NCBI GenBank assembly: GCA_963556695.1
Contig: CAUWAG010000004.1
Location: forward strand, 1,984,001-2,048,000
DNA length: 64,000 bases
From: Anthostomella pinea
Lineage: Eukaryota; Ascomycota; Sordariomycetes; Xylariales; Xylariaceae
Direction: 5' to 3'
The first letter of the stretch is position 1, and every line of letters starts with the position of its first letter. Below the pieces are notes generated by a model, which saw only the letters and a list, made by a program, of their open reading frames with translations, was not told the DNA's origin and ran no database searches. Both the position numbers and the translations under genes were made by a program. This document shows, in pieces, positions 11,121 through 23,268 of the stretch.

Positions 11121-11671
11121 AACACTGTCATTGAACTATCAACCTTGCAAATGTCACTCACACGTCCTAACGGCGTATCTTATAATCATCTTGAATAAGA
11201 CGGATGTTGTATCTAGGGACAGAGGGGGCAGAGGGGACCAGCTGGCTACCGTATTTTCTGTGCAGATTGCTTCTAAGTGCCCTTGTCTAGCGCGAGTGAC
11301 TTGCGCGTGGAAAGGGTTCCTAGCCGCATCTCTAGGTTGCTTGTTAAAAGATAATCCCGATAAGAAGCCACATGAGGCTAGTGAGGTTCTTCCTTGCGTG
11401 CGCACAAGCCACTCGCGTTACAATAAAAGCCCTTAAGAGTAATTTACTAATAAGGTGTATATAAACGAGCTAATAACTATATAAATATAGCAATAATATA
11501 ATTCTTTTTAAGAATATTTATTAATATATGTGTGGATATTTTATTGTATACCTTTACACAAATAGTTTCTCGATTTAACGGTTTATTAAGCTTATAACGT
11601 ACTATAATAAAACAGTTTAATCGTAAAATGTTTAAATATAAGAATTCAATGTGTTAATAACTAACTGCTTA
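11121..11671. other. intergenic, becoming AT-rich
   Basis: The first 300 bases have ordinary composition. From about 11430 the sequence becomes very AT-rich up to the transposon at 11672, consistent with RIP spreading or old RIP-decayed repeat sequence. No coding sequence or promoter is recognised. Confidence 0.5.
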
Positions 11672-11724
11672 ACGTAGCTGACAAGCGAGTTGACATTACA
11701 AGCGAGTTGGCACTCGTCATGAAC
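11672..11724 (+). repeat. Fot1 terminal inverted repeat, left
   Basis: This 53 bp segment is identical in reverse complement to 13479-13531. It contains a direct repeat of ACAAGCGAGTTG (about 11681 and 11699), a likely pair of transposase binding sites. Confidence 0.93.
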
Positions 11725-11777
11725 TCTCCAACTGCCATGTCAAATAACTTCATCACAACGCATTCAGTTCAATTCAA

Positions 11778-13496
11778 TCAATCAGATTCCTCTTCCTCAG
11801 AGGTTTCTATCTCTATTGTACAAGTTCGCGCATTATGGCCAGTATTGCCACAAACACTACACCGTCGCCCACGCGCTGCCGCCCGCCTCGGACAACGACT
11901 ACCTTCACCCATTTCCTGTTTTGCCAGCTCAGTACTATCCTTTGCAGCCTGAAGATCTACTGTATCTTCAACGGAAAGTACTCCTCCTTTTATTAGACGT
12001 TTGTTTTTTGTTCTCCAGCGTTTACTTAATAGGTGATTGGTCTCTTCTAATTCGCGGACCCGGGAATCAATCAAAGCGACCTTATGCATAAGACCGTATG
12101 TAGCCTTCGAAAACGAGCTCAACACATCAACTATTGATGTAGGTAAGCTTCCCTGGTGGTTTCTGACTCGGTTTCGGATATAAACCGATTGGTTTACCGC
12201 TTCGTTAATGGTGGTAGGCGTCTTCAAAGTCCAAGTAGTGGGTGGCAGATTGGGGTCTGGCGACGGTGTTCGTATGACAGCGACAGCATCCAGCTTTGAA
12301 ATGACACTTTCTGGGTCAAAAGGAACAAGCCCAGTGGCACTGAAACCTGTTCAAATGTTTCCTGGCGTCATAGCAGCGTTGTGTGCTTCACAAAACGCTG
12401 CAAGGAAGTCCTCCTTCGAAACATGGGTTATATGACGCCGCATGAGATCCTCAATCATGCGACCGTACGCTCGTTTGAGCGGGCTAAAACAACTGACATC
12501 TAAAGGCTGGAGCCTGTGTGACGAGTGGGCAGGCATATAAAGGGTGATAATGCCATTGTTCTGACAATAATCCTTAAAGACCTGGGAATGGTGGCTTTCG
12601 TGACCATCTAGGATGAGGAGGCGTTTACCGGCAGTCATACGCGGTCTGGTATACTTGTCGAAATGCTGAATCCATTCCAAACCAATCTCATTCGTGGTCC
12701 ACCCGTTGTCGGACACGGCCACCTTCTAATCGCGTGGTAATATCGTGTCGCGATACCATGACGCGAGGTGGGTTTTGCCCTGTAGAATGATGAACGGCGG
12801 GACCACCCAACCATCAGCATTAACAGCAGAGATTGCTGTAGACCATTCCCTGTTGCCTTGCTGAGCTTGTCTAGGCCTGCCACGTCTTTCGGCGCTTGTA
12901 ACGACCATGCCGGACCCAATAATGCCCATCATAAACCCAGTCTCGTCGAAGTTGTAAATATCCGCGTCTTGGATACCATGTTTCGCGACTGCTGCTGCAA
13001 CTTGGCGAAACCACGCGCAATACGCGTCTGGATCCTCGTTCAAGACCCTCTGGTAGTCTATCTTCCGATAAAAACGCGTCCGGAGGCCTGGTGTACGTTT
13101 GATGAAGTTCCGCGTCCAGTTCTTTCCAACGCGTCCAGCCCTATATGCCGCCAACAATTGATTCGCCATATCTTCAACATAACTGTACCGGGGCGGAAAT
13201 GCTCGCGCATCCAGGTCAAGAATGAAGGAACAAATGGCATTCTCTTCGGAAACCATAAGTTTCAAAGTATTGGGCATGCTGTTGCGTCGTGATGGCATTC
13301 CTTTGACTCTATTGCTCAAAGTGGAACGAGGGACGTTGAAGAGTTTCGCAAGCTGAAATATAGGAATATGAGGGTCACGTCGTTTAGCTTGAACAGCTAG
13401 CTGCAAGTCTGATTCGTTATAACGCGGTGCCATTGTTGTTGGTGGAGATATGATGGTTTGAATCGTATTGGTTGGAAAGTTCATGACGAGTGCCAA
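11778..13496 (-). pseudogene. Fot1/pogo transposase with two nonsense mutations
   Basis: One frame of 573 codons runs from 13496 to 11778 and is cut by TAG at 12726-12728 and TGA at 12351-12353, both explained by single RIP-type transitions (TGG and CGA codons). Domains in order: a psq-type helix-turn-helix (FQLAKLFNVPRSTLSNRVKG), a CENP-B-like DNA-binding domain (VGKNWTRNFIKRTPGLRTRF) and the DDE/DDD nuclease with its three acidic blocks (YNFDETGFMMG, LLILDGHESHHS, LQPLDVSCFSPLKRAY). A C-terminal CCHC zinc knuckle (CSVCGNTGHNARTC) follows, then an acidic tail. Apart from the two stops it looks complete. Confidence 0.92.
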
Positions 13497-13531
13497 CTCG
13501 CTTGTAATGTCAACTCGCTTGTCAGCTACGT
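13479..13531 (-). repeat. Fot1 terminal inverted repeat, right
   Basis: This is the reverse complement of the left repeat. The ATG proposed for the transposase (13496) lies within it, so the repeat contributes the first codons. Confidence 0.93.
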
Positions 13532-13755
13532 TAAGCTTAAAACTATAAGTTAAAGGTTTTCAATTGACTAGTGATATTTTAATCCATATACCGGGTTTTT
13601 TGCTATTAATAGTTTTTATGAAGTAGCGGTTTCTTAATTTTTTAAAAAATTTGTATAACTAGATATATATGCAATAACTCGGTGTAAAGTATCTTCGATA
13701 TAAATTATATAGCGACAATTATTTGTTTAACGTATTATTTACTTAACTATTTATA
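13532..13755. other. AT-rich spacer between two Fot1 copies
   Basis: This is an AT-rich, RIP-like spacer between Fot1 copy A and copy B. No feature is recognised in it. Confidence 0.5.
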
Positions 13756-14424
13756 ACGTATATAATAAGCGAGCGGGCTATACAAGCGAGTAGGCTACTT
13801 TTATAAAACTCTTAAACTTTTAACATTTAACTAGTATTTCTCTTTATAATAATGGCACCGCGCTATAAAGAATTAAATATATAGCTAGCTATTTAAGCTA
13901 AAAAACGAGACCTTTATATTTCTATTTTAAAAAATTCTAGAAAGACATACTTATTAAAAACTACATTATACAATGCGACACCATGCTTAATTTTTCAAAC
14001 TTATCGTTTTTAAAGAAAGTGGAATTTCTTCCTCTATAATCGACTTAAATACGCGAGTATTTCCTTCCCAGTAAACTTATATTAAAGGTATAGCGAATTA
14101 ATTAACATTTTAAAAGGCTAAACGCGTTGAAAAGAACTAGACAGCGAACTTTGTTAGATATATATTAGTTCTTTAAACACATTTTTATCGAAGGATAAAC
14201 TACTCAAGAGTTTTAAATAAACATTTAAATGTGTATCGCGCGTGGTTTTACTAAGTTGCGGTGATAGTTAGGAAACATAGTATTTAAGACGCGGATATTT
14301 ATAACCTGATAAGACTAGGTTATAATAGGCATTATTAGGTCCGACGTGGTCGTTATAAGCGCCGAAAGACGTGGTAAGCTTAAACAAGCTTAGTAAGGTA
14401 ATAAAAATTAGTTTATAACAATCT
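13756..14424 (+). mobile_element. RIP-decayed Fot1 copy B, first half
   Basis: The terminal repeat start (after TA at 13754-13755) and the N-terminal half of the transposase can be followed on the plus strand by comparison with copy A. The start ATGGCACCGCGCTATAAAGA at about 13850 matches the inner ATG of copy A. The sequence is full of TA-rich changes and stops. It breaks off at AATCT (14420-14424), where a solo LTR begins. Its second half lies at 15603-17230 in opposite orientation. Confidence 0.88.
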
Positions 14425-14664
14425 TGTGAGCATTGTGGTGCCATCAGATATGGGCTGCAGCTGTCCGCCAGGTGAAAGGGATGAAAGGGGTCCAAAGGGG
14501 GTGAAAGGTCCATTATGGTGACCAGTAGCAGGTTTGTTGCTCGCTGTCAGGCAGCAGGGTATCAAAGGGCTGTCATCCTTGTATCTAGGTGGGAATCTCC
14601 CCCATGGATCCATAGTCAAAACACAGACCATCATCCATCCCATTCTGACCCCTGGATTTTCACA
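14425..14664. repeat. solo LTR (family L1), left member of an inverted pair
   Basis: 240 bp with TGTGA...TCACA ends. It is over 90 percent identical by eye to the reverse complement of 17231-17470. The left flank is AATCT and the right flank TTAGC, so this copy has no matching TSD of its own. The flanks match those of its inverted partner instead. The base composition is normal, unlike the AT-rich Fot1 DNA around it, so it inserted after most of the RIP. Confidence 0.93.
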
Positions 14665-15593
14665 TTAGCATTAATAGTAAAGATTGTTATAAACCATTTT
14701 CTATTACCTTGCTAAGCTTATTTAAGCCTGCCACTTTTTCCGGCGCTTATAACGACTATACCGGACTTAATAATACCTATTATAAACCTAGTTTCTTTGA
14801 AGTTATAAGTATTTACGTCTTAAATACTATATTTTGTAATTATTGCCGTATCTTAGCAAAATTACGCGCAATACACGTTTAAATCTTCGCTTAAAACCTT
14901 TGAGTAGTTTATCTTATGATAAAAACGCGTTCAAAAACCTAGTATATATTTAATAAAGTTCTATGTTTAGTTCTTTTCAACAAGTTTAGCCTTACGCGCC
15001 GCTACTAATTAATTCGTTATATCTTTAACATAATTATACCGGGGCGGAAATACTCGCACATCTAGGTTAAGAATGAAGGAAAAATAGCATTTTCTTTGAA
15101 AACTATAAGTTTTAAAAGTATTAAACATTATGTTACGTCGTCATAGCATTTATTTATTCTATTACTTAAAGTGGAACAAGAGACGTTAAAGAGTTTTGCA
15201 AGTTAAGATATCAAATTATAAAGGTTACATTGTTTAGTATAATTAGCTAGTTATAAGTTTGATTTATTATAATGCGGTGCCATTTTTATTAATATAGATA
15301 TTGTTGGAACAGGCTTGAACGATCAATCATAATACTCGAGTATGGGGTCAAGGTCATGATGTTGCTGATGGTTGGATTGAGAGGAATCTAGCTGGACTCG
15401 AAGGTCTGGCCAAGTGCCCTCTCAATCCACTATCTTATCTTATCTAATCATATATGTGGGTCCTGGTATAGATGGTTTGCAGTATGGAATCACATGGATC
15501 CAACAGATATAATTGTTTAAATCGTATTAGTTAAAAAGTTTATAATGAGTGTTAACTTGCTTATAATGCTAACTCACTTTTTAACCACGTTAT
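14665..15593 (-). mobile_element. RIP-decayed Fot1 copy C, first half (inverted)
   Basis: The N-terminal half of a second decayed Fot1 transposase, here on the minus strand, aligns with 12825-13531 of copy A and ends in a terminal repeat near 15545-15593. A solo LTR (15302-15505) lies in its leader. The second half of this copy is at 17471-18588 on the plus strand. Confidence 0.87.
15302..15505. repeat. solo LTR (family L2) in Fot1 copy C
   Basis: 204 bp, starting TGTTGGA and ending TCCAACA, with a perfect 5 bp TSD GATAT (15297-15301 and 15506-15510). It is the same family as the LTR at 34493-34694 that borders the copia element. Confidence 0.93.
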
Positions 15594-15706
15594 ATTATTA
15601 ACGAGCGAGATATATAAGTGCGTAAAACACTTTTATAAACCTTTCAACTAATATGTTAAATAGCTTAATTATAACGCATTTAATTAAATATAATTATTCC
15701 AACTTT

Positions 15707-15918
15707 TGTCACGGTGAGCATACTAGGGAGCTGGGACATGGCCTGCAGCAAGCAGCTATTACTCTATTAACGAGAATATCAAGACTAGAGAGGAAAGGAA
15801 GAGAGAGAGAGCTAGGTACAGTGGGAGGTTGCCCATTTAAGGGGATCCTCTGGTCAGATCCTTCCCCTATTAGGAAGTATCCACTTGTCATGTGAGAAGG
15901 TCTGTGCAGGCCGTCACA
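15707..15918. repeat. solo LTR (family L3) in Fot1 copy B
   Basis: 212 bp, starting TGTCACGG and ending CCGTCACA, with a perfect 5 bp TSD ACTTT (15702-15706 and 15919-15923). Base composition is normal. A purine-rich GA run lies at about 15785-15815. Confidence 0.92.
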
Positions 15919-16064
15919 ACTTTCCTTTTTTAAACGTTTCCATTCTTATTATATAAGTTCGCGCATTATAGCTATTGCTGTTATTAACATTATAACGTTG
16001 CTTACGAGTGACTGGCTTTTTTAAACAACGACTACTTTCACTTATTTTTACCTTGCTAGCTTAG

Positions 16065-16307
16065 TGTCACGATTTTGTAAATGTATTGCAAGGATACAGG
16101 GACCCTTATTAACTATTAACGTATAACAAACTCTGGTTGAAGGAAAAGAAAGATCTGGAGATGCACCCAAATTAGTGGGCAGCTAGATGTGGGCAGTCGT
16201 TCCCCACCAGACCTACTAGGGCATGGACAACCTATCGTCCGATCAGTCACGCGACCAGGGGACTATAGGGACCATCGTTAAACCTGATGGATAGTAGAAC
16301 CATCACA
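16065..16307. repeat. solo LTR (family L4) in Fot1 copy B
   Basis: 243 bp, starting TGTCACGAT and ending CCATCACA, with a perfect 5 bp TSD CTTAG (16060-16064 and 16308-16312). Apart from similar ends it does not resemble family L3. Confidence 0.91.
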
Positions 16308-17230
16308 CTTAGCATCATTCTTTATAGCGTAAAGACCTACTTTATCTTTAATAAAACGTTTTTCTCCATTTAATAACGTTTGTTTTTTACCCTCCAGCGT
16401 TTACTTAATAAGTGATTAGCCTCTTTTAGCTCGTAGACCTAGGAATTAACCAAAGAGACCTCATATATAAGACCGTACATAGCCTTTAAAAACGTGTTTA
16501 ATGCATTAATAATTAATATAAGTGAGCTTTTCTATTAGGTTTAGACTTAATTTTAAATATAAACCGATGAGTTTACCGCTTTATTAATAGTAGTAAGCGT
16601 TTTTAAAGATTAAATAAGGGCTAGTAAATCAAGGTCTAACTACGATATTCGTACAATAGTAATAGTATTTAACTTCAAAATAACACTTTTTAAGTTAAAA
16701 AGAACCGACTTAATATTATTAAAACGTATCTGAAATTCTTTCAATGTTATAACAACGTTATATACTTTATAAAACGTTGTAAGAAAGACTTTTTGAAAAC
16801 GTAAGTTAGGTTATATAACGCCGGATAAAATCCTTATATATATATCCTTTAGCTCGTTTAACAAGTTAAAACAGTTAACATTTAAAGGTTAAAGCTTATA
16901 TAACGAGTAAGTAGATATATGAAGCGTAATAATACCGTTATTTTAATAATAATTCTTAAAGACTTAGGAATAATAGCTTTTGTAACCATTTAAGATAGGA
17001 AGGCCTTTACTAGTAGTTATACACCGGCAGTTATGCACGGTTCAATAAACTTATCAAAATATCAAATCCATTTCAAACCGATTTCATTTATAGTTTACAC
17101 GTTATTAAACACGGCTACCTTTTAATCGTGTAGTAATATTGTATTACGATATTATAACGCGAGGTAAGTTTTACAATATCAAATAATAAACGGCGAGACC
17201 ACTTAACTATCAGTATTAATAGTGAAGATT

Positions 17231-17470
17231 TATGGAAATCCAGGGGTCAAAATGGGATGGATGATGGTCTGTGTCTTGACTATGGATCCATAGGGGAGAT
17301 TCCCACCTAAATACAAGGATGACAGCCCTTTGATACCCTGCTACCTGACAGCGAGCAACAAACCTGCCACTGGTCACCATAATGGACCTTTCACCCCCTT
17401 TGGGCCTCTTTCATCCCTTTCACCTGGCGGACAGCTGTAGCCCATACCTGACAGCACCACAATGCTCACA
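17231..17470. repeat. solo LTR (family L1), right member of the inverted pair
   Basis: 240 bp, inverted relative to 14425-14664. The left flank AGATT and right flank GCTAA are the complements of the partner's AATCT and TTAGC. One end has drifted to TATGG instead of TGTGA. Confidence 0.93.
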
Positions 17471-18588
17471 GCTAATAGTTAAGTAGTCTCGCCGTTTATT
17501 ATTTTATAAGGTAAAACTTACCTCGCGTTATAATATTACAACACGACATTATCACGCGGTTAAAAGGTAGCTATGTCTAATAACGGGTAAACTATAAATA
17601 AGATTGGTTCAAAATAAATTCAACATTTTGACAAGTATATTAAACCGCGTATAACTACCGGTAAACGCCTTCTTATCATAAAAAGTTATAAATGTCACCA
17701 TTTTAAGTCTTTAAAAGTTATTACTAAAATAACAACATTATTACTTTTTATATGCCTACCTATTCTTTTTATAACCTGTAGCCTTTAAATGTTAGCTGTT
17801 TTAACCCGCTTAAACGAGCTTATAATAGCTTAATTAAAGATCTTATCCGGTGTTATATAACTTATATATCGAAAAAAGACTTTCTTACAACGTTTTATAA
17901 AGCACATAACGTTGTTATAACGCCGGAAAACGTTTGAGAAGGTTTCAATGTCACTGGCCTTGTTTCTTTTAACTTAAAAAGTGTTATTTCAAAGCTAAAT
18001 ATTATCACTATCGTATAAACATCGTCGTTAAACTTTAAAAACGCCTACTGCTATTACTAAAGGGTGACCTAGTCGATTGATATTAAAAATTAAATTAAAA
18101 ACCACTACAAAAGCTCACTTATATTAATCATTAATATATAAGCTCGTTTTTAAAAGCTACATTCAGTCTTATATATGAGGTCGCTTTGGTTAATTCTTCG
18201 GTCCACGAGCTAAAAGAGGCCAATCATTTACTAAGTAAATACCGGAGGACAAAAACCAAACGTCTAATAAAAGGGGGAGTACTTTTTGTTAAAGATGCAG
18301 TAGGTTTTTAAGCTGTAAAGGATGGTATTAAGCTAGTAAGATAGAGAATGAGTAAAGGTAGTCGTTATTTAAAAAGGGCGGCAGCGCGTAAGCAAAGATG
18401 TAGCGCTTGTATTAACACTAGCTATAATGCGTGAACTTATATGATAAAGATAAAAACTTCTAAAAGAGAAAAATATGATTAAATAAATCAAACTAAATAT
18501 ATTCCAATGAAGTTATTTAATATAGTAGTTAAAGAGTTTAGACGAGTGTTAACTCGCTTATAATGCCAACTCGCTTATTAGTTACGTT
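17471..18588 (+). mobile_element. RIP-decayed Fot1 copy C, second half
   Basis: The C-terminal half of a decayed Fot1 element on the plus strand runs from the DDE nuclease region through the zinc-knuckle region (about 18400-18440) to a terminal repeat (GCCAACTCGCTTATTAGTTA) ending near 18588. It begins with GCTAA, the half TSD that pairs with TTAGC at 14665-14669. Confidence 0.87.
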
Positions 18589-19585
18589 ATATTAAAACTA
18601 CGTATTAATTTATTAAATTAAACAATTCGTTATATATAGAAAAGACCGTAAAGTATTTTAAACCGTTAAAATCCTACTTATAAAAGACCCTTGATTTAAA
18701 CTAAAATGTCAAACTTTAGATTGCGAAATACTGTTCATTCGTTCGTATATTATCTAAGTGTTCCACTACTACCTGAGGTAGACGTATTTATATGCAAATA
18801 CAGTACTAACGCGTCCTGTTGCCGTAGCGGCTGAGCAGTAGGGCAACGGTCACTAGTTGACCGTTTCTATGGAGCACACACCACCCCTGATCCCCCGCGC
18901 ACACACCACCTCTAACACACTCCTTGAGCCACCCTATCTGACATAAGATAACTTATTAAATAATCATATTATTACGGTTATTTATAAATATTATTACTTT
19001 TGACAATAATTCTTTTTAAAGATAGTTTATATGCGTAAACCTAGATTTCTACCGTTTTTCAGCGCTAAACCGAATATATACGGTAATTTCCTTCCTTATT
19101 TTAATGCTACTAATAGATTCCGGTGTTAAATGCCTATATATTTCTGCATCTCGCCCCGCTCCCGCCCCTACGGGGTATTGTGTCTCGTGAGTACGGTATT
19201 GCCAGATGTTGTTAATATTACTACATAGCGTTTTACGCATGTTTATGTATTTAGAAGTGTACATATTCATTATTACGTTTTTTGAGTTAATAACCGCTTA
19301 GGTCCTAAAAACTCTCATAAATGCCGCAGACATCTGATATACCTAACTATAAGATTTTCTGATACAGCCAAGTTTATCTCTCCAGTCCCCAAGCGCCCGT
19401 AGATCTGCGCCAAGTAGTAGCCTTGTATCTTAATGCGTCTCTTGGGACATACAAACAAAGCGTTTTGCTTACCTCTGCAGGTACAATACTTTCATGATGA
19501 GAGCATTGTCCGTGAAACAAGAAGTGCAGTATGAGCGTGACAGCGTTGTTGTTCTTCAGGAAGAGGTCGACTGTTTGTTGGTGGT
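18589..19585. other. AT-rich intergenic DNA with a GC-normal island
   Basis: This is mostly AT-rich DNA without coding potential. An island of normal composition (about 18759-18945, starting TGTTCCACTACTACC) interrupts it and may be another old LTR or repeat, but I could not fix its ends or a TSD. No gene is recognised. Confidence 0.5.
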
Positions 19586-19760
19586 TGTTGGATTAAGGGT
19601 AAGCCTGGAGGGCACCTTGATAGGTAGACACCGGAACCTAGTTGTTCCGTCCCGATCCAGCCCCCTCTGGCACAAAACCGCCACGGTCGCACGAGGACAC
19701 TCCAGACAGAGAGAAGACACACACACACACTTCACTCTGACGATTGGCTCAAATCTAACA
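19586..19760. repeat. solo LTR (family L5)
   Basis: 175 bp, starting TGTTGGATT and ending AATCTAACA (nearly perfect inverted ends). A RIP-altered, inverted copy lies at 28550-28722. The flanks GTGGT and GTGAC match only partly, so the TSD is decayed or absent. Composition is normal. Confidence 0.85.
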
Positions 19761-20217
19761 GTGACTGCTCACACATGAGCAGCATCTCGCTCGTCTGCCC
19801 TACTATTTTACCCGCTAATGCCCCTGCCAGCGGCCCCTTCACCCGTGGCAGCGGTCTATTCGGCGTCCCATATATTTTTGTAATGGCCAAGACTTCTAAC
19901 CGCCGCCACGTTACATCGCTCCCTGCGGAGCGCGGCACAGCCCAGTTCGCATAGACCTGAACAACAAGTGTTGGTTCACGCCTGTCAAGAAGACACGTTG
20001 TTGTGGCCTTCAGCACAAATTCCGGTTCAACTGACCGGCTCGAGACTGCACGCAACCGCTGCACTTTCACTTCTGAACTTCTGGGTTGTTATGCGCCATC
20101 GGGCCGCTACTTTACTATTGGCCGATATCTGCTTTCGGGATTCGAGAATCTAGGCTTCAGGCGGCCCGCCAATACCCTCGCATCCTGCCGTCCGACGCGG
20201 CCGGTGCTCCCCCCAAT
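19761..20217. promoter_or_regulatory. upstream region of the GH47 mannosidase gene
   Basis: About 460 bp of normal composition separate the solo LTR from the start chosen for the mannosidase. An in-frame upstream ATG (20086) exists. No clear TATA or CCAAT element was found. Confidence 0.4.
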
Positions 20218-22060
<1,843 letters not shown>

Positions 22061-22194
22061 GACAGCAGCCACGCAGAACTATGATTGGGAAGTGGTTCCG
22101 ATGCAACTGACATATTGCGATTGATTTGCGAGTTAGTGTCGAATTTTGAGAATGCACATATGAAACATTTAATGCACTATGCACACCAGTGCAT

Positions 22195-23268
22195 TCACTT
22201 GTGCAAAACTTCAGCCCTTCTGACCTTCCTCATAACCCACCAAGTGACCAAGCCCCTGAGCACCATCAACGACGGCACGCCCACCCCGACCCCAACACCG
22301 ACCCCCAGCTTCCACGTATCGTACTCATCCCTGCGTGCTTCCGATGCCTCTTCCTCCAGGTAAGTCCGGACGATGTCCTCCTGCCCGGTGAACTGCTGCG
22401 AAGAGTCGCCCACGGCTGCGACAGAGGAGTACGGCCCGCCCTGCTGCTGTGCCTATTCGGCTTCTGGCTGCGCGATGCCGATGATGTTCAAGATGTTGCG
22501 CGCGGCGCCGCTGCGGGCTTCGCCAGCGCTTAGGTTCGGTGCTTTGCGCCGTGGGGAACGTGTCGAGGATCTCCCTGGGTGTGGATGTGTAGAACGAGTC
22601 CGTTGTGTCTAGACCGGGTCAGCAAATCTTCCGAACCCGTTCCCTCCCTTCGCCTTTCCCACAAGACGGAGCCCTTGGTCTTCGCTACCGCGTCTTTGAC
22701 CTCGCCTACCCATCCACCCCCCCCCCTTTCCACTTCTCATCGGAGCTGACCTGGGCTGGCTGGACTTCAACTTACTAGTGTCCCACTTAACGCCGACGAA
22801 CGACGCCTTGTGTTGAATGGGAGCCGGAGATAGACACCGGAAGGTCTCCAGTGGGGCAGAGACTCACAGGGCATCTGACCCACCAAGAAGACAGATGATC
22901 AATCTCTGCACGCAGAGCAACACAATCAATAGAATCAATCAACATCCGTGTATTCAACACCTTGCGTTGGTGAACGTCCACCTGATGCGCACAGGCGTGT
23001 TGGGCACCGCGTTCTTCCAGGTGATGTTGTACGACTTGCTCATGAGCAGCATCGCCGCATTGCTCCCCTCTTCGCCATCGTAGTAGGGATACGCGTAGGC
23101 TGGGTATGTGCACCCGTCCGCGGAATGCGACGTCGAGCACCAGCGGAAGGGCGTCAGGCAGATGCTCTCGCAGTCACGCTTCGTGGGGTCGAAGGCGCTT
23201 CAGGGGCCTATTAGGAAGGTGGCTAGGAGCAGTAACTGGGTGAGCGTGCGAGGTTTGATCGCCTGCAT
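22195..23268 (-). pseudogene. small secreted/membrane protein pseudogene, split by a solo LTR
   Basis: On the minus strand a signal peptide starts at 23268 (MQAIKPRTLTQLLLLATFLI) and runs into a TGA stop. The same frame continues as CESICLTPFRWCSTSHSADG, then YNITWKNAVPNTPVRIRWTF, a pattern of small fungal extracellular domains. A solo LTR (22811-22959) then breaks the gene. On the far side comes KASFVGVKWDTSKLKSS in a shifted frame and, near the end, a membrane segment (WKLGVGVGVGVGVPSLMVL) with a short basic tail (stop at 22195-22197). The stop, frameshift and insertion make it non-functional. Its function is unknown. Confidence 0.65.
22811..22959. repeat. solo LTR (family L6) in the secreted-protein pseudogene
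   Basis: 149 bp, starting TGTTGAAT and ending ATTCAACA (perfect 8 bp inverted ends), with a perfect 5 bp TSD CCTTG (22806-22810 and 22960-22964). A second copy, inverted, lies at 27244-27394 in the P450 pseudogene. Confidence 0.94.

Larger units (their letters stand above)
11672..13531 (-). mobile_element. Fot1/pogo-type DNA transposon, nearly intact (copy A)
   Basis: A 1,860 bp Tc1/mariner-superfamily element of the pogo/Fot1 type, bounded by TA dinucleotides (11670-11671 and 13532-13533), the usual target of this group. The terminal inverted repeats, 11672-11724 and 13479-13531, are identical over 53 bp. One transposase frame fills nearly all of the interior and is broken only by two RIP-type stops. 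This is the best preserved of at least four Fot1 copies in the window. Confidence 0.93.
15603..17230 (-). mobile_element. RIP-decayed Fot1 copy B, second half (inverted), with two solo LTRs
   Basis: The C-terminal half of a decayed Fot1 element on the minus strand aligns with 11672-12830 of copy A (terminal repeat near 15603-15650, zinc-knuckle region near 15960-16050, nuclease region up to 17230). It abuts copy C terminal repeat to terminal repeat, separated by about 9 bases. Solo LTRs lie at 15707-15918 and 16065-16307. The flank AGATT (17226-17230) is the reverse complement of AATCT at 14420-14424, showing that this piece was once joined to 13756-14424. Confidence 0.87.

Noticed and set aside
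14425..17470. A single large DNA transposon with 240 bp terminal inverted repeats
   Set aside because: The interior is made of Fot1 halves that continue outside the inverted pair, and the flanks carry swapped 5 bp TSDs. An inversion between two solo LTRs explains this; a transposon would have one TSD pair around the whole unit.
19581..19765. Perfect TSD for the solo LTR at 19586
   Set aside because: The flanks GTGGT and GTGAC share only the first three bases, so I did not claim an intact TSD.
20086..20217. Upstream in-frame start for the mannosidase
   Set aside because: The 44 extra residues would put polar and charged sequence in front of a perfectly placed type II signal anchor that begins at 20218.
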